A stretch of DNA of 64,000 bases from Podaxis mareebaensis (lineage: Eukaryota; Basidiomycota; Agaricomycetes; Agaricales; Agaricaceae), in the NCBI GenBank assembly GCA_018524725.1, contig JAEUWP010000024.1, positions 62,001 through 126,000 on the forward strand. Reading direction: 5' to 3'. Shown piece after piece: positions 1 through 12,908 of the stretch (the first letter of the stretch is position 1; each line of letters opens with the position of its first letter). A program made the position numbers and the translations under genes. The notes below the pieces were generated by a model. That model worked only from the letters and a program-made list of their open reading frames with translations. It was not told the origin of the DNA and ran no database searches.

Positions 1-64
1 TAGGTAGTCGGTTGAACGTTAAACGTAATATCCGAGGATTTCCAAGCTCCGACATCTTCCAATC

Positions 65-116
65 TTATCAGATGCGCTAGCGTAATCTGATAAGACAATG
101 TGCACCATTATCAGAT
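65..116. promoter_or_regulatory. Triple iron-responsive GATA site upstream of FTR1
   Basis: Three exact copies of ATCTGATAA lie at 65-73 (reverse), 85-93 (forward) and 108-116 (reverse), spaced 20 and 23 bp apart. All match ATCWGATAA, the extended site bound by the fungal iron-sensing GATA repressors (Urbs1, SRE, SreA, Cir1 family). They end about 160 bp before the FTR1 start codon. Sequence match and position are seen directly. Iron repression of FTR1 through them is inferred from the family. If a ferroxidase gene lies to the left of the window, the sites could serve both genes. Confidence 0.8.
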
Positions 117-272
117 TAGAACCCTCGTTTTGTGGGAGTCTCAGCCTAAAAATAGTGTTTATACGTTTGAGGGCTAGAATTGATCCATTCTTCGGGTTGG
201 ATAGGAGCTAGGGCAATCGACCGACTTTTATACCCGGAGAATGGGTCAACTTCTAGCCCCAGTCATCCCAAG

Positions 273-1972
273 ATGGCGAAAAACCTCTTCTCAGTCCCCA
301 TCTTTTTTATCGTCTTCAGAGAAACTCTGGAGGCAGCGATCATCGTCTCAGTGTTGCTAGGTCTCGTCGAACAGCTCGTCTTTGACGAGAATAAAACAAC
401 CCCGACACCAACAACTGGGACTGCGGCTGTAGAAGCTTCGGATGCTGACAGCAAGCATGGGTCTGTCTCACAATCTCCTCCAGCTTCTGGTCTGGTGGAA
501 GATGATACCATCCAGCGCCGGAGACTTCTGCGAAAGATGCGACTCCAGGTATGGCTCGGGGGAGAACGTGAGGCATCGACCGTGGTACTCACAACTCCGA
601 TAGATTTTCCTTGGAGCTGGTTTAGGACTACTCGTCGCCCTCGCAATTGGAGCCGCGTGAGTCTTAGTACCTCGTCACGGTGACTTTTCCCTTACCATCG
701 GGCAAAGCTTCATTGCCGTCTGGTTTACCCGGGCAAGTGATCTCTGGGCGAAGTCGGAAGAACTTTGGGAAGGTAAATGCCCTCCCTTTCCTAGATCTCC
801 ACTATCACAACGTTCAATCAATTCTTTTAAATAAGGTATTTTTAACCTGATCGCCTCACTCATGATTTTTGTTATGGGTATATCCATGCTGAAAATGGAT
901 CGAGGTGAGGACGTCATCTGAGTAGAAATTGCTGCGATATTGACCCGCCGCTTTAGCGAAAGTCAAGTGGAGAGTCAAACTCTCCAAGGCCTTCAGCGGC
1001 AGCAGTGAGTCGTTGCTTCATTACCATCTTCTGATGGTAACTGACGGCATTGCTGCCAGAGGTGGAAAAAGAAACGGCCACGGGCAAATGGGTCCTTTTC
1101 TTGCTTCCATTGGTCACAGTGTTGAGAGAAGGTACTGTAAAAGTAAGCTCTAGTGCCGAGAGTGGAACTAAAATGTAATATTCGTCAGGCTTGGAAGCCG
1201 TCGTCTTCGTCGGTGGTGTATCCCTCGGTCAGCCTGCCACATCAATCCCCATCGCCACCATAGTGGGCCTCATCTGCGGACTCGCCTGTGGATTCCTCAT
1301 CTATGAATTCGCAAGTAGGACAGGTAAAGGCTTATCTCATCCTCGACAAACTATTCAAGGTTAATGAAATTTGTCAATAGCGTTAACCGTATTCCTCATC
1401 GTAATGACGAACTTCCTATTACTCATCGGAGCAGGCCTCTTCAGCAAGGCCGTCGGAAACTTTGAAGAGCATGCTTATAATGTGCTCTTGGGTGGCGACG
1501 TTGATGACGCCGGAGGAACCGGTCCCGGCTCTTACCGCGTTCAAGGGAACGTTTGGCACCTTGACTGTTGTGCATCCGAATCGAGGACCTCAAGTAACCA
1601 AGGGTGGTCGATCTTCGCAGCTATCTTCGGTTGGTCCAACAATGGCTCATGTACGTTCACCATAGGCAATCTAAGAGGACTAATTGCTGACGTTATTGCA
1701 TTAGTTGGAACCATACTCTCGTATGTGTTTTATTGGATTGCGGTTATGGCTGTTTTGGTTTACATGAAGTTCAACGAGGTCGGTGGCTTCCAAAGACTTG
1801 TTCCTAAGTAGGCACTAACAGGTATACTCAGGGCCGTACCAAATTACTTGGTCATGAATCGGCGGCTGCAGAGCGAAGGAGGGTGAGGCAGGCCAAGAAA
1901 GTCCATGATCATGATCATGGAAAGGAGAAGGAGCTCGAGCCCGAGATTGAAACCAATGAGCTGCCGAGGTGA
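273..1972 (+). CDS. FTR1: High-affinity iron permease FTR1
   Basis: Plasma-membrane permease that takes Fe(III) from a multicopper ferroxidase (Fet3-type) partner. The first exon starts at the ATG at 273 and carries the first REXXE iron motif (FRETLEAA). Later short exons encode the WLGG / LLVALAIGAA helix, VWFTRASDLWAK, ASLMIFVMGISMLKMDR, then the second motif REGLEAVVFVGGVSLGQP, which is split by an intron between REG and LE. Further membrane segments follow (TVFLIVMTNFLLLIGAGLF and FYWIAVMAVLVYMKFNEV). The last exon gives a charged cytosolic tail with an HDHDHG run, ending in TGA at 1970-1972. About eight introns of 50-60 bp are needed. The partner ferroxidase is not in the window; it is often the divergent neighbour in fungi. 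Three iron-GATA sites lie upstream. Confidence 0.93.
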
Positions 1973-2392
1973 ACGTTAACTGAACATCCATGTTGCTCTT
2001 GTATTATGTCACACGAACCTGTTTTCTCCGCTTTCGTTTGACCTTTGACAATGATGTACTATATTTACTTGTGATGAGATAAAGGCTGCTTACCGGACGC
2101 TTGTCCATGGAATTGATAATGCGGCGTGCGCTTCCTAACCCGAATCTAAGTCACATTTCCGAGAACAATCCGGTATGTCCGTGAAAGGTAATCCTAGTAA
2201 GTACACAAGCAACGTATAGATTAACCTTAAGGTCATTTACATCTAGATCAGGATAGCAGTTTCAGTAACTATCATACAAGAATGTCTATAGCTACAGAGA
2301 CCAAATCAACACTATACCACCCCTGGTATGCTCGAACGGGGTGGCAGGTATTAGAATGTGGATTACAATGCTTCCACGATCAAACATTGATC

Positions 2393-5300
2393 TCAAGTTG
2401 CGAGATCAAGACGGAATAAGCAATACAAGAGTGTTGGTGTCGAGCAGAAGGGGCATCGTGACGTCTTAATAACTGCATCAACAATGCATCTGCACATCCG
2501 AGGAAAGGGGCGAGTCAGATCGTGGGTCAGTACTTCAGCGACGGGAATTCCATACCTATTACAGAACACATGTCCACACATGGTTGCTGTGATATCATCC
2601 GGCATCTCTCTCCGGCACGCCCGGCAATGGAGAGATGGCATACTCGACAACGACCCTGAAGCTCCAGCTCCCTCTGATGCGCAAGTCGAAGCAATAGAGA
2701 TGTTGGGTGTGACACCGAGCGAGGGGGCAACCAGATGCTGATACTTGTTGGTACCAGGGCGTGGACTAGCAGCAGAAGCGACTTCCGGAGACAGAATGGT
2801 CTCCTCTTCAGCTTTCGGGGTCGCCGGAGTCGACAAAGGCATCGGTGAAGGCGATTTCACGGTGAAATCTACTGTAAAGTCAATCCATGATCCGCCTCGC
2901 TCGAAGCTACACAGAATACCTACCTAAGCCGGCCTGTTGGTTCGTTTCCCGCGTTGTTTCTTCACGTGCACTACGCACGGAAGCCGCTCTAGAAGAGCTT
3001 CTACTTTGGACGGAATTCTTGTCAGTGATTGATGTCCTCTCTTCTGGAAGTTCCTGATGGGAGGTCACGAAACTCTGGGGAGACGATGGAGGAGATGGTT
3101 CTGAACGAGCCTCGACAAAGTTGTTACGGGCGTCTCTATTTGCAGGAGCAAGGAGGACACCTCCGTCTTGGCGAACCCCGTGGGCACTTGCACTTCTGCT
3201 TTTGAGTCCTCCAGTCCGTCCAGTAAAGTTTCTCTGTTCTTGTTTGTCGAGGGGTTCATGGGTAGCGGGAGGAGATGGGGGAAGGGATTCAGGTAAAGGG
3301 TGACGAGCCTCTGGAATATCAAAGCTTGTATCTAGATCAATTGGGGAGGGCCCAAGGGGAGAAATAGCAGGGAGAACTGCGAGGCCGACAGGTGAAATGA
3401 CCTCCGGGGAAGCAGGACTAGCACGTTGACTGGATTACATCATCAGACCCTTTCCTTCATCCAAGTCCCGTTAACACTTACCTGCTTTCTGTGATTTTAT
3501 ATGTCGGGATATTCAACGAAGAAATATCAGATCTACATGAAGAGGTAGCCCTCGATCTCGAGCGCTATAAAATAAACGATTTTAGCTTAGGAGTCAATCG
3601 GAAAAGAGACAAAAACGCACGCTAGGCTCTCTCTTTCTCGTGCCAACGGGAGTTGGCGAAGGCGCCTGTGCTACACTCGAACTCACAGAGGAGATCGTGC
3701 TGAAGTCTGTACTAAAGTCTGATGGCGAGGGCAACAATCCATTACCACTTGGACTTGTGCCAATCTCGGGTTTGACTCCGAAATCGTGCAACGGTACGTC
3801 TGAAGTAAAACGCGGAGTTGAGACAGCGGAAAACGCAGACATGTCATTGGGGAAAGAGCTCTTCTGATGGTTTTCTTCTATGGCGGTTGTGTGGTGCGAG
3901 CTCTCCGACCCGGGCACACGCTCTGCCTCCTGCCACTTTTCGGAAGAAAGTCGCGGTGGTGAGATTTGCACAGCAGAGTTCTTCCGCTCTGGAGGAGAGA
4001 ATGGGAGGGGCAAAGAGAGGAGAGAGGGAGGTTGCTGGCGAAAGCTGAAATCAAAAGAAGGGTTGGTACGGTTGAACGTTGGCACCTGTGCCTGGGTGTG
4101 TGGGACTGTGCTGTTCGGCGGATTGACGGAGCCTCTATTCGCGGAAACGGTATTCTGAGAGCCCAAAGTATTGGAAAGCGTTTGCGCAGCGTGACGAGCA
4201 CTTCCCGGGTAGAGTCTAGGATTGAAGTTATATTCTGATCGCATAGCGCCAAACCGAGGCTCAGGAGCTGTCGAGTTATCATGGTTCGGGCCTGCTAGAG
4301 GCAACTAGATGCGATGTCAAAGTCAGCGATATCATAGCACAACGACCGGATCAAAAAGAGCTCACACTATCGGGGGTGGGTGTTGTCCCATCGCCGAAAT
4401 CGCTTGCAGCGCGACGTCGGGGAGGTGGCACCTGAAGGCGGTGGGAAGAGAAAGGTATCTGCTAAAGCTTTTAACATCCCAGTACAGAGATCCCGGAAAT
4501 GTGCTTACAAACTGCTGCGACGATGCTATATTAGGGGTGGCCGACCCTGCTGGTGCAGCATTCCATGTCTGAGCTGGACCAGGTGGTTGGAGGCCCCACT
4601 GACGGCCACGCGGTACCTGAACATTCTGTAGGGATAGAACAGCGAAATGAGTCTAGGCTATGCCGGAAGGCAGGGCACCGACCTCTCGAGAGGACCAAAG
4701 CTCGTCAATCTGTTTGCCGGGTTTAGGAAGGCCCACAGGACTAAAGACCGGAGCTTGGACATTCAACAAAGGTGAGGCTTGAGCGTTCATCATCTGTGAG
4801 ATGTCCGGAGAATCTACCCGCATGGTTGTATCAATAGCCGCCACACGCCGCAAGTCCTGAGAACACAGTTTTGGATTTACCAAGCGAGAAAAAGGCCATT
4901 GACGACTCACTTTGTGGAAAATATTGGGCTTCGGGCTGAGGGGCGAGAACCCAGTCCCACCGAACGAATTCGTTGATCCATTCCGAGTCACTTGTGCACC
5001 AACGCCCATGAAACCCAATGGAGGAGAAGAAACGAAACCGTGAGCAGCAGTAGGTTGAACAGGCGGAAGGTCTTTAGGTTGTGATACAGTAGATGTTGGA
5101 GGGGAGAATACAGTTGACGATGTAGCTGACATGGGCGGACTCTGGAGTGAATTAGTCGATGACGTGAACGGCGTTGGGCGTAGAGTTGGAGTTTCAAGTT
5201 CCCTTGAGGCGCTGACGCTTGGTGGCGTCGCTTTACCGTTGATCATACTTGACTCATGCGAGCGCACATGCTGCACACGGGGTGAGTTCCGGGAAAATCA

Positions 5301-5882
5301 CAGAGTGTAAAATATCATGCCTTCTCAAGCATTTCCTCATCACGAAAGCCGCCGCCACAATGCACGCACTTGGGATGAACAGACGACATCGTGTAGTGCT
5401 CGCTTGCTGCGGTAACGGATTCGAATCGCAGATTGCAAATGCTGCACCATAAATCATTGTGTGTTTCGTGAATATGCTGCACCAGGGAGATATTTTAACA
5501 GTGCCGTGAAGTTTGAGTTCAACTTCCACTCACCGCGGTCAAAGCTGGATTATCGTAAAACCCCTTCCCACAAACCGGGCAGTTGGGATGATCTGTGTGC
5601 CCCCGGTAATGGCCGTCCAATGCGAATTGACTGCTGTATTGTTTCCCGCATTTCAGACAGTCAAATGTTGGAGGATGCTTTGCCGCCATGTGCTGAGTAA
5701 TCCAGTCAATGGAGAGTCAAGAAGGGAGGAAACGAACATACCGCATTATAAGCGAGCTCACTTGAGAATCTTCTATCGCATGCTAGACAAAACGGATGGG
5801 GATTGCTGCTTGTCCGAACATGTTGCAATAAGGCCTCCTTGGTAGCAAAGGGTCGGTTGTCGCAGGTCGGGCAGAGAGGCAT
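2393..5882 (-). CDS. C2H2 zinc-finger protein with C-terminal RING domain
   Basis: The reading starts at the ATG ending at 5882 (MPLCPTCDNRPFATKEALLQ). It runs through a series of C2H2-like fingers over four exons: CLACDRRF, then CLKCGKQYSSQFALDGHYRGH, CPVCGKGFYDNPALTAH, CSICNLRF and CVHCGGGF. A long Ser/Pro/Thr-rich disordered middle (about 2.8-5.3 kb) follows. The last exons hold a RING-type finger: CRACRREMPDDITATMCGHVFCNR, an intron, then CIVDAVIKTSRCPFC, ending LFRLDLAT and TGA at 2393-2395. RING domains recruit E2 ubiquitin-conjugating enzymes, so a nuclear or nucleic-acid-linked E3 ligase is inferred. Splicing of the disordered middle is uncertain, and two genes (fingers; RING) cannot be fully excluded, but no start or stop clearly separates them. 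Confidence 0.72.
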
Positions 5883-7122
5883 GGATCGTCGTCCTGCAGT
5901 CTTTCGTGCTCGGAGGTTTGATTTGAACAAGCAACGAAACGAAGGGAGGTGAAGGATAATATATGACGCGGAGGATATAAGAGCAATGATCGAACAGTAA
6001 GGGAAGGGTCGTTGGAGCGGGAAGGTATGTGGCACAGAAGAATAATGTTGAAAGGTACCCCTTGTATCGTGGACGTGTGTCTATGTATGTTGAGGAACAC
6101 CAACCTAGCGACTCGTGCCGCGTAAAAATGTGGCAACCTCATGTATATCTCGTGGCTTGTTTCCAAAAGCGAAAGGAGTGGGTTGATGGACCTTGTGAAC
6201 CTGTTCAAACCAATGGCCGTTTCTGGAACAGAGTCGTAGACTGGTGAAGAAAAACCTCCCGCAAGCGCAAATCGAGTAGAATAGCACAGACAGTGGTTCA
6301 CTTGGAAACATGAAAAGATATTGAGCCCAAATTCCTTTGTTCAACAGGCTCAATTCGAACCGTCAGGGCCACGGAAGAAGCTTCATCGGTGGCATCATTG
6401 ATGGCCTCATGTTCAGGGTTCTCTCTCACGAAGATAGACCAGTAGGCCGAGGCATATTTCTGTCGTCATCGTCTAAATGGCCGACCACACGTTGGCGAAC
6501 AATGCATATCTTGCTCCTGCATGCAGGCGCAGCCAAGGTTAGAAAATGCCGTTAAGAACAGACCCACCTCGCTTCGAGTCTCTGGGGTTCTCCCTACAGA
6601 TGGAAACAGGTGATGCCATCTTCGTTGTCCCCCCTGGAGATGCATATATGTAGCGCCCTTTCAAGGCTACTCTAATTTCTTTTTCGTGAATATGCCATTC
6701 GAGGTTCAAGTGGACGGAACTCCTACGAGCGCTACCTGTTGCTGAACAAGCCATTTTTAGTAAGAGGGTGTGTACTCCATGACACTAGACTAACATGCAT
6801 GTTACATTGGGGTTGAACATTGAACGTTGAACGTTGAACTATGATGTTGATGGGAAAGCACATGTGTTCGCGCTGAATCTGAGTAAGATATTCGCAAACA
6901 TCCCCGACGCCCGACCCGGGGGCTTCAGCACCGGAGGAGCGTTCCCAAATAGGCATGTGTCGGTGTGATTCGCATTCACGTGAATCCATGAAACAATGAC
7001 GACAGCGGCATTCGACTCCCAGCGGCGCCGAGGAGCAACAAACGTGAGAGGACCAGTTTGGGATATAAGGCTCAGAGCCTCAATGGCTCCCCTCTGTAGC
7101 CCTCAACTCTTATACAGCAACG
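5883..7122. other. Intergenic region between divergent genes
   Basis: No supported gene. The stretch must hold the promoters of the zinc-finger gene (leftward) and the DUF4336 gene (rightward). A perfect 12-bp palindrome around an E-box, ATTCACGTGAAT, lies at 6974-6985, about 140 bp before the DUF4336 start, and could bind a bHLH factor. Near 6810-6838 a short run of GTTGAAC-like heptamers is present. Open frames here show no recognisable protein. Confidence 0.5.
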
Positions 7123-8400
7123 ATGTCTGAAACCGTGATACGTGAAGTGCATTCGTCTTCGTTCCCAAGATATTTTCGGTCTCGTTGAAACTTAACGTCG
7201 CCAGGTTGCACGCAATGTCTGGACCTTCTCTCGGTGGGCAGTCCCATGAAACTGTGAACATACCTAACCCATTTTCTCAGCCCATTTGCGAGGTTTGGTA
7301 TCTTTCCCTTCGGCGGTCGCTCAACGGCTATCCGAATGAAGGATGGTGGGGTTTGGCTCCTGGCTTCGACCCCGCTAGACGAGGAAACCAAATCCACCCT
7401 TGATAGTATTGGCCCCGTTCGGTATATTTCTCCTTTTTGTCTGCCTTTCCCGCATCTGACTGTCAAACTAGGTTCATCATCGGTGCAGATGCTGTACATC
7501 ACCTGTTCCTCGGTAAGCCCCGTTGATACATTTGCACCCCCTTGCTAAACACGGAACCCACAGGCCAATACAAGGAGGCATATCCTTTTGCCAAGGTCAT
7601 TGCCCCCGAAGCCGCCCATGCCCGCTTAGAGGATAGATCGCTTAAATTCGACGGAGGTTAGTGTTCAAGATCTCCGCCACCAATCTGTTTAGCTTATTTC
7701 CCACATAAGCATGGGGACGAGAGCCACCTAACACACAGTATGGGTTTGAAGACGATGTTAGTGTTGTGGTCACACTCAGACGCTCACATCAATTCCTAAT
7801 GACCATTGTCGATAGGTTAAAGCTTGGTACGGAAACTTTCGGTGTTTTCGAGAGTCCGCTAACCTAATAGCCTATTAGTTACTTCGACGGATATAAGAAC
7901 AAGGACGTCGCATTTTTCCATCCGGAATCGAAGACCCTTATTGAAGCTGATCTCCTTTTGAATCTTCCCTGCATCGAACAAGTTTGTCGCACTTCCATAT
8001 GCCAATGATGTACACTCAAAGTATTATCCCAGTACTCCAAGGCCAAGTGTGGGAGAGGTAGCTTGCCATTCGGTTTGAATGTCAATCCCTGGTCATGGTT
8101 ACACGCACACATCGTCTGGTCGTTGGGAGTCGACAAAGAGTGAGTCTCACTTTCCATGCGGTTCGATCTCAAGCTTTACTGGCATAGAGCAATGAAACGA
8201 GATGCCAAGACTGTAGCGTCTTGGGACTTCGAACGCATCATCCCTTGTCATGGAGTAAGTGTCCTATCACTACACTGCCCAAAATTAAGCTTAGTTTGCT
8301 TCAAATCCAGGATGTGATAGAAAAACGCGGCAAGGATGCCTGGATAAACGCATACAAGTTTTATCTACAGGATGATCAAGTGATGAGTAAAGGTGTCTGA
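7123..8400 (+). CDS. DUF4336 family protein (metallo-beta-lactamase-like fold)
   Basis: The first exon is MSETVIRE (7123-7146), joined to VARNVWTFSR, then PFARFGIFPFGGRSTAIRMK and the frame GGVWLLASTPLDEETKSTL. Later exons give FIIGADAVHHLFLGQYKEAY, AFFHPESKTLIEADLLFNLP, NPWSWLHAHIVWSLGVDKE, KRDAKTVASWDFERIIPCHG and DVIEKRGKDAWINAYKFYL, ending at TGA 8398-8400. The GADAVHHLF, EADLLFNLP and IIPCHG blocks are the conserved core of DUF4336. The family resembles metal-dependent hydrolases of the metallo-beta-lactamase fold, and the histidines of DAVHH and PCHG are candidate metal ligands. No substrate is known. Introns are short and canonical; the exon around the EDDV segment is the least certain. 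Confidence 0.85.
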
Positions 8401-9830
8401 TACTTAATCGCGAGTTTGCTAGTGCAGAGGCAGCATAGCCCCTATTGGTTTATTAATCTATCTTTCTTGGACCCTTTTACACTTCTGGTAGCGAGAGCTT
8501 AGTTGTGGCGAGCGAGGTCCCTGCCGAGGGTTGACGTTATTGCTCATGAAGTGCATCAACTACGGCGTAGTTATCCTTAGAGGTGTATTCTCTTGTTAGT
8601 CACTTGGATGTCCCCCCAGTAAGGTCATGAATATTCCTGGTGTTATATAACTCGTTTCTCCGAAAGATTCGAGAATGTCAGAATACTTTCTCAAGTGCTA
8701 TAGATATAGTTACCATTGTGCTTGTGTTGAAACTCGGTGACCAAGCCTGTAAAAAAGGAAACTTGGATCAGTTGATCTTATGTCTTGATATTCCTGTGCT
8801 AAGAAGGCTTTGAAATTGATCGGACAAGGTATAGGTGAGGATAAATTACATCTCAAATCCCGATAGCTGTGGCCGTGGTGAGACCTTTCGTAAAAAAAAA
8901 TGCTGAAAATACCGAGGATATAGTGGAATGGTGGTAAAGGCCTATACCAGAATTAGACGAGAAGATGTGAATTCAGCTACCTAATGGGAACTTGAAAATG
9001 TATATCGCGATGGGCTGTTGAGCCGGCTATGCATGGGGATTAACTGGGTAGATACTTAGATGCCATCGAGTCTCTTTGAGTTTTTCTTTTCTCATCATTG
9101 AACTCTCTTATAATTCTATATTATGTAGTCGCAGCGACCATGGACCGCGTTCGAGTACCGTAATAAATCATTGATTTTTTTAAAAAAAAGCATAGGAATT
9201 AGCAATGCCCATTACGTTTCAAATATCCTATTCCGCACCCCTTTTATATGATATGCAACCAGTTTATCACTGGTACACCTGGGCTCATGACAGGAAGGAT
9301 GACCTACTGTGCACACAAACAGCGTTAATCTCAGTTGCAATCTCTTCCAGTCCCTCGTGTGAGAATATACATGCTTTTTGCTTGGCGGGGTTTTTGTGAC
9401 GCCTTAGCGAAGCCAATTCTCGGCTCATCGCGTATACGAGTACAATCAATCTTATCTTATCACCTTTGTTTGTTTGTTCTCAGGGCAAAATCTGCAAGCA
9501 ACGCACGTTTGAGGCGGAGACACATCTAGTGGAGCTGCTCATGAGGGAATGACACTTTTCCAGCATTCATAGCCACGAAGGTGCACAGACGGAGTATGTA
9601 GCAATTTCGGTCCGGAAAATAGATGAGACAGGTGCCTGTTCGAGTCAACATATCCCCACACCATCGCCATCATTTCACTAATTTTTCGCTCATCCTTTAT
9701 CTCAGCGCCTATGGGATCACGTCTAAATTTAATCCTCCTTATCTCCTCCCCTGGTTAAAACCCCAATAATCCCAGGGATCATCAAGCCCGAGGTCTCCCT
9801 TGGTATCAACACCTTAACGTCTTGGGATCA
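8401..9830. other. Intergenic region, no gene seen
   Basis: About 1.4 kb of rather AT-rich sequence between two genes on the same strand. It should hold the DUF4336 3' end and the permease promoter. Short open frames lack family motifs or a credible exon chain. No tRNA, transposon end or tandem repeat was recognised. Confidence 0.5.
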
Positions 9831-11718
9831 ATGTCCACAGAAAAACTCGACCATCCGCTCCAGAGAACGTCCAGTGGGAATGGAAAGGAAGAGTGGGATG
9901 CTTCCGGAACTGCAGAGAAAGGCCTCGTTACCAAATCTCGGGAACGGACTCTGGGACAGAGATTAAAAGATTTTGGTGTGGAAACCAGAGGTGCGTATTT
10001 GGGATTCGCGTCTCCCGGATAATTCCCGAGCATTTTCTAGGTGTAAAACCTGTTCCACTGGAAGAACGCCAGGATACCAAATACTACAAAATTTTCTTTA
10101 TCTGGTTCTCGGCAAACTGTAACATCCTATCGATCTCGGCGGGTACTCTCGGACCTGCCATTTTTGGGCTTGGAACGAGGGACTCATGTCTAACGATTCT
10201 GTTCTTCAATATGATTTTCTGCGCCATGCCTGCTTATGCGTACGTTCTCGATAATCTCTCTGTGAACCTACACTCATCGACGACCGCATAGCACCACATG
10301 GGGACCCAAGACAGGAATGAGACAAATGGTCATTTCTAGGTATTCGTTCGGGTGTGTTCGTGTCTCTTCGTCAGGATTTCGACTACTGAGGCACCTTGAA
10401 CAGATATTACGGAGTTTTGTTATGTTGTTTCTTGAATCTCATCGGCATGTGTGGGTTCTCAATCCTCAACTGCATACTGGGTGGACAAACCCTCGCAAGC
10501 GTATCAGACAGAAACCTCAGTTGGACGTATGTCACTCCGAATTGGTTCATACTGTGACTAACTCGCAGTCCAACATGTCAGAGTAGGAATCGTTGTCATT
10601 GGCGTCGTGGCACTTCTTGTTTCTTTTTGTGGTCACACCGTCCTCAACTGGTACGAACGCATCGCCTGGTTCCCAGTGCTTCTCACGTTCGCGATTGCAT
10701 TGGGCCTGGGTGGCAAGAACCTGGGAAAGACCACCTTTGAACCAGCAACTGCACAAGGGGTTCTGAGTTTCGCATCCACGTTAGCCGGGTTTACCATTAC
10801 CTGGACCCCGCTTGGATCAGACTACACCATTTACTACAAACATGACGTCAAGAGGTGAAGCATACTTGTCACGAATGCCAACTCAAAATAACTAGGCACA
10901 TAGTTGGAAAATATTCTCCTATTCGTACTGGGGACTTATGCTTCCGATCGTATGTACTGACGTTATATATGTTCAAAGCCCAAGCCTGATTACCAACTCC
11001 AATTTATACAGACCCTTCTTCAATGCACTGGTGCCGCTATCGTTGCTTCCGTCCCCTCCATTCCCCTCTGGGAACAAGCTTATAGCAATGGTGACGTTGG
11101 TGGTCTCTTCGAAGCAATGCTCCAACCAGTACATGGCTTCGGAAAATTCCTCACCGTCCTCCTCAGTCTATCTGTCATCGGCAACATCGCAGTGACCTTC
11201 TACTCGATGTCGCTAAACTTACAACTCATCGCGCCGTTCTTCCTCAAGGTCCCAAGGTACGTATTCTCAGCGGTCAGTACGGCCATGTAAGTCCATCTAC
11301 GTCTCGGAACAAGCTTAACCGGGTTAACGCCCATCGCCACAGTGTGATTGCATTGGCCATCGCAGGTCAACACAGGTTTTATGATACCCTCGTCAACTTC
11401 CTAGGTCTCCTCGGCTACTGGGCTGGCGCATACGTGACGATAATCTTCCTCGAGCACTTGTACTTCCGCAAGGGCACATTCGCTCTATACAATCAAGCAG
11501 CATGGAACTCCCCAAAGCTATTGCCCACTGGGTTAGCTGCAGTGGCAGCCGCGATCTTTACCTTTGGACCGGTGGTGCCGTGCATGGACCAAGTGTGGTA
11601 TGTTGGACCCATCGCGGAGAAGACTGGAGATATTGGGTTTGAGATGGCCTTTGCTGCGAGCGCGATCTTTTATTTCGTGTTTAGGTGGATTGAAATTAAG
11701 TGGATGGGGAGATTGTAG
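9831..11718 (+). CDS. NCS1 purine-cytosine permease (FCY2-type)
   Basis: Membrane proton symporter for nucleobases such as cytosine, adenine or hypoxanthine. The ATG at 9831 opens a polar cytosolic N-terminus (MSTEKLDHPL) that ends in GVETRGVKPVPLEER. The first helix region IFFIWFSANCNILSISAGTL follows. The diagnostic NCS1 motif GPKTGMRQMVISRYSFG lies at about 10298-10350. Later exons carry ITWTPLGSDYTIYYKHDVKR (the SDY motif near the substrate site), LSVIGNIAVTFYSMSLNLQL, and a last large exon from 11344 with IALAIAGQHRFYDTLVNFLG and several further helices, ending KWMGRL and TAG at 11716-11718. Introns are short. The segments seen fit a full-length permease. The exact nucleobase cannot be read from sequence. 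Confidence 0.88.
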
Positions 11719-12908
11719 GGTCGCATAATGTGAACTTTGGTGACAAGCTTTTGTCTTGGTTATGAGTAACGTCTCCTACTTACTATGTTGTGCTTACGGT
11801 TTGGGTGGTTGTATCTCGTTCAAAGTCTTCATATGATACAGGGACGCTCGGGCTTCCCGCGGTGGCCGGACCCCGAGAGTGTCATTCCGTGGCTCCTGGT
11901 GACGTATCGGGCATGTGGGATATTGCGCGAACAACCGATTGTGATTAGGCCAACTAACAGTTTATATTCGGTGATCATCTCGGAGACAACTTCAAAATGT
12001 CAGCAATTAGTCGCGATCGTGAAGTATTGCCCCGCGACGTAGAACTTGAAGAAATGGGACTAGCACAAGGAGACTGTGCTAGTCCCGTTCTCCAATACGA
12101 CAGCGGAGGCCCTAAAGCCCAACCGATGCTCCTGGGTGGAGCCTCGGAGTTTTGGATTTCCTGTCCAACAAGCTATTCATCTCGTTGCAAGGCCCAATAC
12201 ATTCAAAGTCCACTTCAGTGATGGGCTCTTTTAACCCTAAGAAGAGTTATCGCCGAGTGTGTCGAGGTGTGCAAATAGGAGTGCCTTGGACCTAGCCAGT
12301 CAATCCACGAAGTGATGCATGATGATACTGTCATTGAGCATAAAAGCGCCGGCACTTTTTTGTCGTGTCCTTCGAAGGGCACATGCAACCAGTAAGGCAA
12401 TTCTTCTGCTACTCACACATTCAGCTTCCTTTGGGACAGCCCCGTGGTCTGGACTACTTATCCTACACCCACGCTAGACTCAAGTGTTTGTATTGAATGA
12501 TCGATGGAGGGCGATCAATCAGTTAGGGAGAGCCAAGGAGATGAAGTTTATGAACAAGGCGCCTGTGGTGTGGGATTGATCACATCCCATGGTCAACCCA
12601 CGGACACATCGGTGGAACCGTCATTCTTTAGTAGTTAGTAGTAGACGCCAGAATCCATCTGCGAATCTGGCTGCCCCAAAAAATAGATCGACAGAAAGGG
12701 GCACGTCGCATTATTGACACAGAGACGCTGGAGCAAGCACGATTCCACCACCCATGAATGCTCAAATTGTCCGTTCCTGCTAGACATTCTGGCACGAAAA
12801 GAACAATGGGGCATTCTGAGATATAACAGCCATCTATCAGCATTGAGCCGTTTAAAGGGATGCTCATATACCCACTTGATTTCTCTCTCACTGCACTAAA
12901 CTCCTGCC

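Noticed and set aside
5706..6301. Overlapping minus-strand open frames beyond the zinc-finger start
   Set aside because: The finger motifs begin right after the ATG at 5882; upstream translation is not finger-like and the frames overlap one another.
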